From assembly GCA_000720535.1 (NCBI GenBank), contig JOAZ01000003.1, positions 186,001 through 250,000 of the forward strand: a stretch of DNA of 64,000 bases, in the 5' to 3' direction. Source of the stretch: Streptomyces halstedii. GTDB lineage: Bacteria; Actinomycetota; Actinomycetes; Streptomycetales; Streptomycetaceae. The notes beneath the pieces are model-generated. The model did not search any database. It saw only the letters and a program-made list of their open reading frames with translations, and had not been told where the DNA came from. The first letter of the stretch is position 1. Every line of letters begins with the position of its first letter. This document shows, piece by piece, positions 62,274 through 64,000 of this stretch. The translations under genes and the position numbers were made by a program.

Positions 62274-63463
62274 GCACCGTCACCGACACCGCCACCCGCG
62301 CCACCGCACCCGGCGCCGGGGGCTCCGCCGTACACCGCCTGCTGCGCCGGTGGCCCGTGGGGCTGTTCGTCCTGCTGTTCCTGCTGCCTTACTGCGCCCT
62401 GGAGGTCCCGGTCCTGCTGGACGGGCCCGTCGGCAGCGCCGGCAGTCTGCAACTCCTGGCGACGTGCCTGCTGTTCGGGGCCCTGGCGACCGGATACGAC
62501 CTGCTGCTCGGCCGCACCGGGCTGCTCTCCTTCGGCCACGCCCTGTACTTCGCGGCGGGCAGTTACGCCACCAACACGATGATGCAGGAGGCGGGTCTGC
62601 CGTTCGGCCTGTCCGTGGTGCTCGGGCTGGTCTTCGGCGTCGTGCTCGCGGTGCTGCTCGGCTCGGTCAGCCTGCGGGTCACCGGCATCGGCTTCTCGAT
62701 GGTGACGCTGGCGTTCGCGCAGGCCGGTTCGATCGTGGTGGCCCGCGACCCGGGCGGCTTCACGGGCGGCGAGGAGGGCCGGGCGGTCGCCGCCGGATTC
62801 CTTCCCTCCTCGCTCGTCGGCATCGACAACACCGCCAACCTGTACTGGATCACGCTCGCCTTCCTCGGTCTGACCCTCGCCGTGGTGCACCTCACCACCC
62901 ACTCGCCGACCGGCCGGGTCTGGGAGGGCATCAAGGAGAACGAGCGCCGCGTCGAGGTGCTGGGGCTGCGCCCGTACGCGTACAAGCTCGTGGCCTTCAC
63001 CGTGGCGGGCGGTCTGGCCGCGCTCGGCGGCATCGTGCACCTGCTGCTGACCGGCGGCTCGACCCCGCACACCACCAGCTCCGAGTTCACGCTGTCCCTG
63101 CTGGTCATGGTCGTCCTCGGCGGCTCCGGCACCCGGTGGGGCCCGATGCTCGGCGGTATCCTCTACACCTGGGCCGACCACCGCCTCGGCGACGTGGCGA
63201 ACTCGGCGGCCGTGGCCGACCTGCCCGCCGTGCTGCGGGTGCCGCTCAGCCAACCGCTGTTCCTGCTCGGCGCGTTGTTCGTGATCGTCGTCAACGTGCT
63301 GCCCGGCGGCCTCGCCGCCCTGCCCGGCCGGATCCGCGAGGCACGCGCCGCGCGCCGGGGTGCCGGGAAGGACGCCCGGGACGCCCCGGCCCCGGACGCC
63401 CCGGCCCCGCCCGATGCCGACACCGACACCGACACCGACACCAAGGAAAGGCACACGCCGTGA
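62270..63463 (+). CDS. ABC transporter permease (LivM-like)
   Basis: 397 residues, about nine to ten membrane helices. TGLLSFGHALYFAAGSYATNTMMQ and ENERRVEVLGLRPYAYKLVAFTVAGGLAALGG are LivM signatures. The C-terminus ends in a cytoplasmic tail with Pro/Ala/Asp repeats and a run of TDTDTDT encoded by short tandem repeats. The stop overlaps the hydrolase GTG (GTGA). Confidence 0.92.
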   Translation: MSTVTDTATRATAPGAGGSAVHRLLRRWPVGLFVLLFLLPYCALEVPVLLDGPVGSAGSLQLLATCLLFGALATGYDLLLGRTGLLSFGHALYFAAGSYATNTMMQEAGLPFGLSVVLGLVFGVVLAVLLGSVSLRVTGIGFSMVTLAFAQAGSIVVARDPGGFTGGEEGRAVAAGFLPSSLVGIDNTANLYWITLAFLGLTLAVVHLTTHSPTGRVWEGIKENERRVEVLGLRPYAYKLVAFTVAGGLAALGGIVHLLLTGGSTPHTTSSEFTLSLLVMVVLGGSGTRWGPMLGGILYTWADHRLGDVANSAAVADLPAVLRVPLSQPLFLLGALFVIVVNVLPGGLAALPGRIREARAARRGAGKDARDAPAPDAPAPPDADTDTDTDTKERHTP

Positions 63464-64000
63464 CCCCCACCGGCACCACGCCCGCCGCCGCATCCGCCGG
63501 TCCCGAGCCGCTGCCCTTCGAGGAACTGCGCGTCCCGGTCCCCGGCGGCGACCTCGCCGTCCTGCGCTGGCCGGCGTCCGTCCCCCGGGCCCCCACGGTG
63601 CTCGCCCTGCACGGCATCACCGCCAACGGCCTGTCGTGGGGCGCGGTCGCCCGCCACCTCGCGGGCCGCGCCACGCTCCTCGCCCCCGATCTGCGGGGCC
63701 GGGCGGGCAGTTCGGACCTGCCCGGCCCGTACGGCATCGACGCGCACGCGGACGACGTCGCGGTGGTCGCCGAGGCGCTCGCGCCGGAGCGGCCGGTGCT
63801 GGCCGGTCACTCGATGGGCGCCTTCACGGCCGCGCTGGCCTCCGTACGCCACCCGGAACGGTTCGGCCCGCTGCTGCTCGTGGACGGCGGGGTCGGCTTC
63901 CCCGCCCCCACCCATCTGTCACCGGACGAGCTGATGACCGCGGTGATCGGTCCGGCCATGGACCGGCTGTCCATGGTCTTCCAGGACCGCACCGCCTACC
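63460..64000 (+). CDS. Alpha/beta hydrolase, N-terminal part (cut by window edge)
   Basis: The first 180 codons are present; the gene continues beyond the right edge. The fold is clear: VLALHGITANGLSWGAVARHL holds the oxyanion loop, LLAPDLRGRAGSSDLPGPYGI follows, and the nucleophile Ser lies in VLAGHSMGAFTAAL. GTG at 63460 overlaps the LivM-like stop, so it belongs to the transporter operon. It probably hydrolyses the imported compound (ester, lactone or C-C bond) before CoA activation by the divergent transferase; this is inference. Confidence 0.85.
   Translation, partial: MTPTGTTPAAASAGPEPLPFEELRVPVPGGDLAVLRWPASVPRAPTVLALHGITANGLSWGAVARHLAGRATLLAPDLRGRAGSSDLPGPYGIDAHADDVAVVAEALAPERPVLAGHSMGAFTAALASVRHPERFGPLLLVDGGVGFPAPTHLSPDELMTAVIGPAMDRLSMVFQDRTAY

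Overview
High-GC sequence (about 73 percent G+C by eye, strong G/C third-position bias, GTG/TTG starts, one rare TTA codon) from a Streptomyces chromosome. A SapB/AmfS-type class III lanthipeptide cluster and a complete coelichelin-type siderophore cluster make the genus assignment firm. The AmfS core looks closer to the S. griseus type than to S. coelicolor SapB. No rRNA, tRNA, CRISPR array or transposon was seen.

Region 1 (1-16.7 kb): a catabolic island, almost all on the minus strand. It holds an extradiol ring-cleavage dioxygenase, two aldehyde dehydrogenases, a fumarylacetoacetate-hydrolase-family protein, an alpha/beta hydrolase, a small VOC protein, a GlcG/HbpS-like protein, a MetE-like domain, an amidohydrolase, an LhgO-type FAD oxidase, a thiamine-diphosphate enzyme (cut by the left edge), an ABM-type monooxygenase, a LysR regulator and a sugar-type ABC importer with a carboxymuconolactone-decarboxylase-like protein and a divergent cupin. 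A shared GCAA-N7-TTGCGC motif lies 92-109 nt upstream of three minus-strand operons, and a weaker copy lies upstream of the fourth, so the island is probably one LysR regulon. The substrate is not evident; an aromatic compound degraded by meta-cleavage is the best guess.

Region 2 (17.2-20.5 kb): a large-subunit catalase with a strong terminator, and an AlkB-type dioxygenase.

Region 3 (20.7-27.9 kb): the amf/ram cluster for a morphogenetic, SapB-like lanthipeptide: synthetase amfT, 43-residue precursor amfS, a heterodimeric ABC exporter, and the convergent regulator amfR, which carries the only TTA codon noticed.

Region 4 (28-33.6 kb): a lipid/envelope group (PAP2 phosphatase, YihY/BrkB membrane protein, PAP2-diacylglycerol kinase fusion, all tightly packed), a DUF5709 protein and an MgtC-family membrane protein.

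Region 5 (33.7-56.7 kb): a coelichelin-type siderophore cluster: MbtH protein, esterase, trimodular NRPS (A-PCP-E / C-A-PCP-E / C-A-PCP, adenylation codes read by eye as formyl-hydroxyornithine, threonine and hydroxyornithine), two ABC exporter halves with complementary degenerate ATP sites, ferric-siderophore uptake genes, ornithine N-hydroxylase and formyltransferase. Four IdeR/DmdR-type iron boxes precede its transcription units. A 33-codon ORF with a strong ribosome binding site sits between an iron box and the esterase and overlaps the esterase start.

Region 6 (56.7-64 kb): a two-subunit CoA transferase divergent from a branched-chain-amino-acid-type ABC importer operon that ends in an alpha/beta hydrolase cut by the right edge; an inverted repeat lies in the divergent promoter region.
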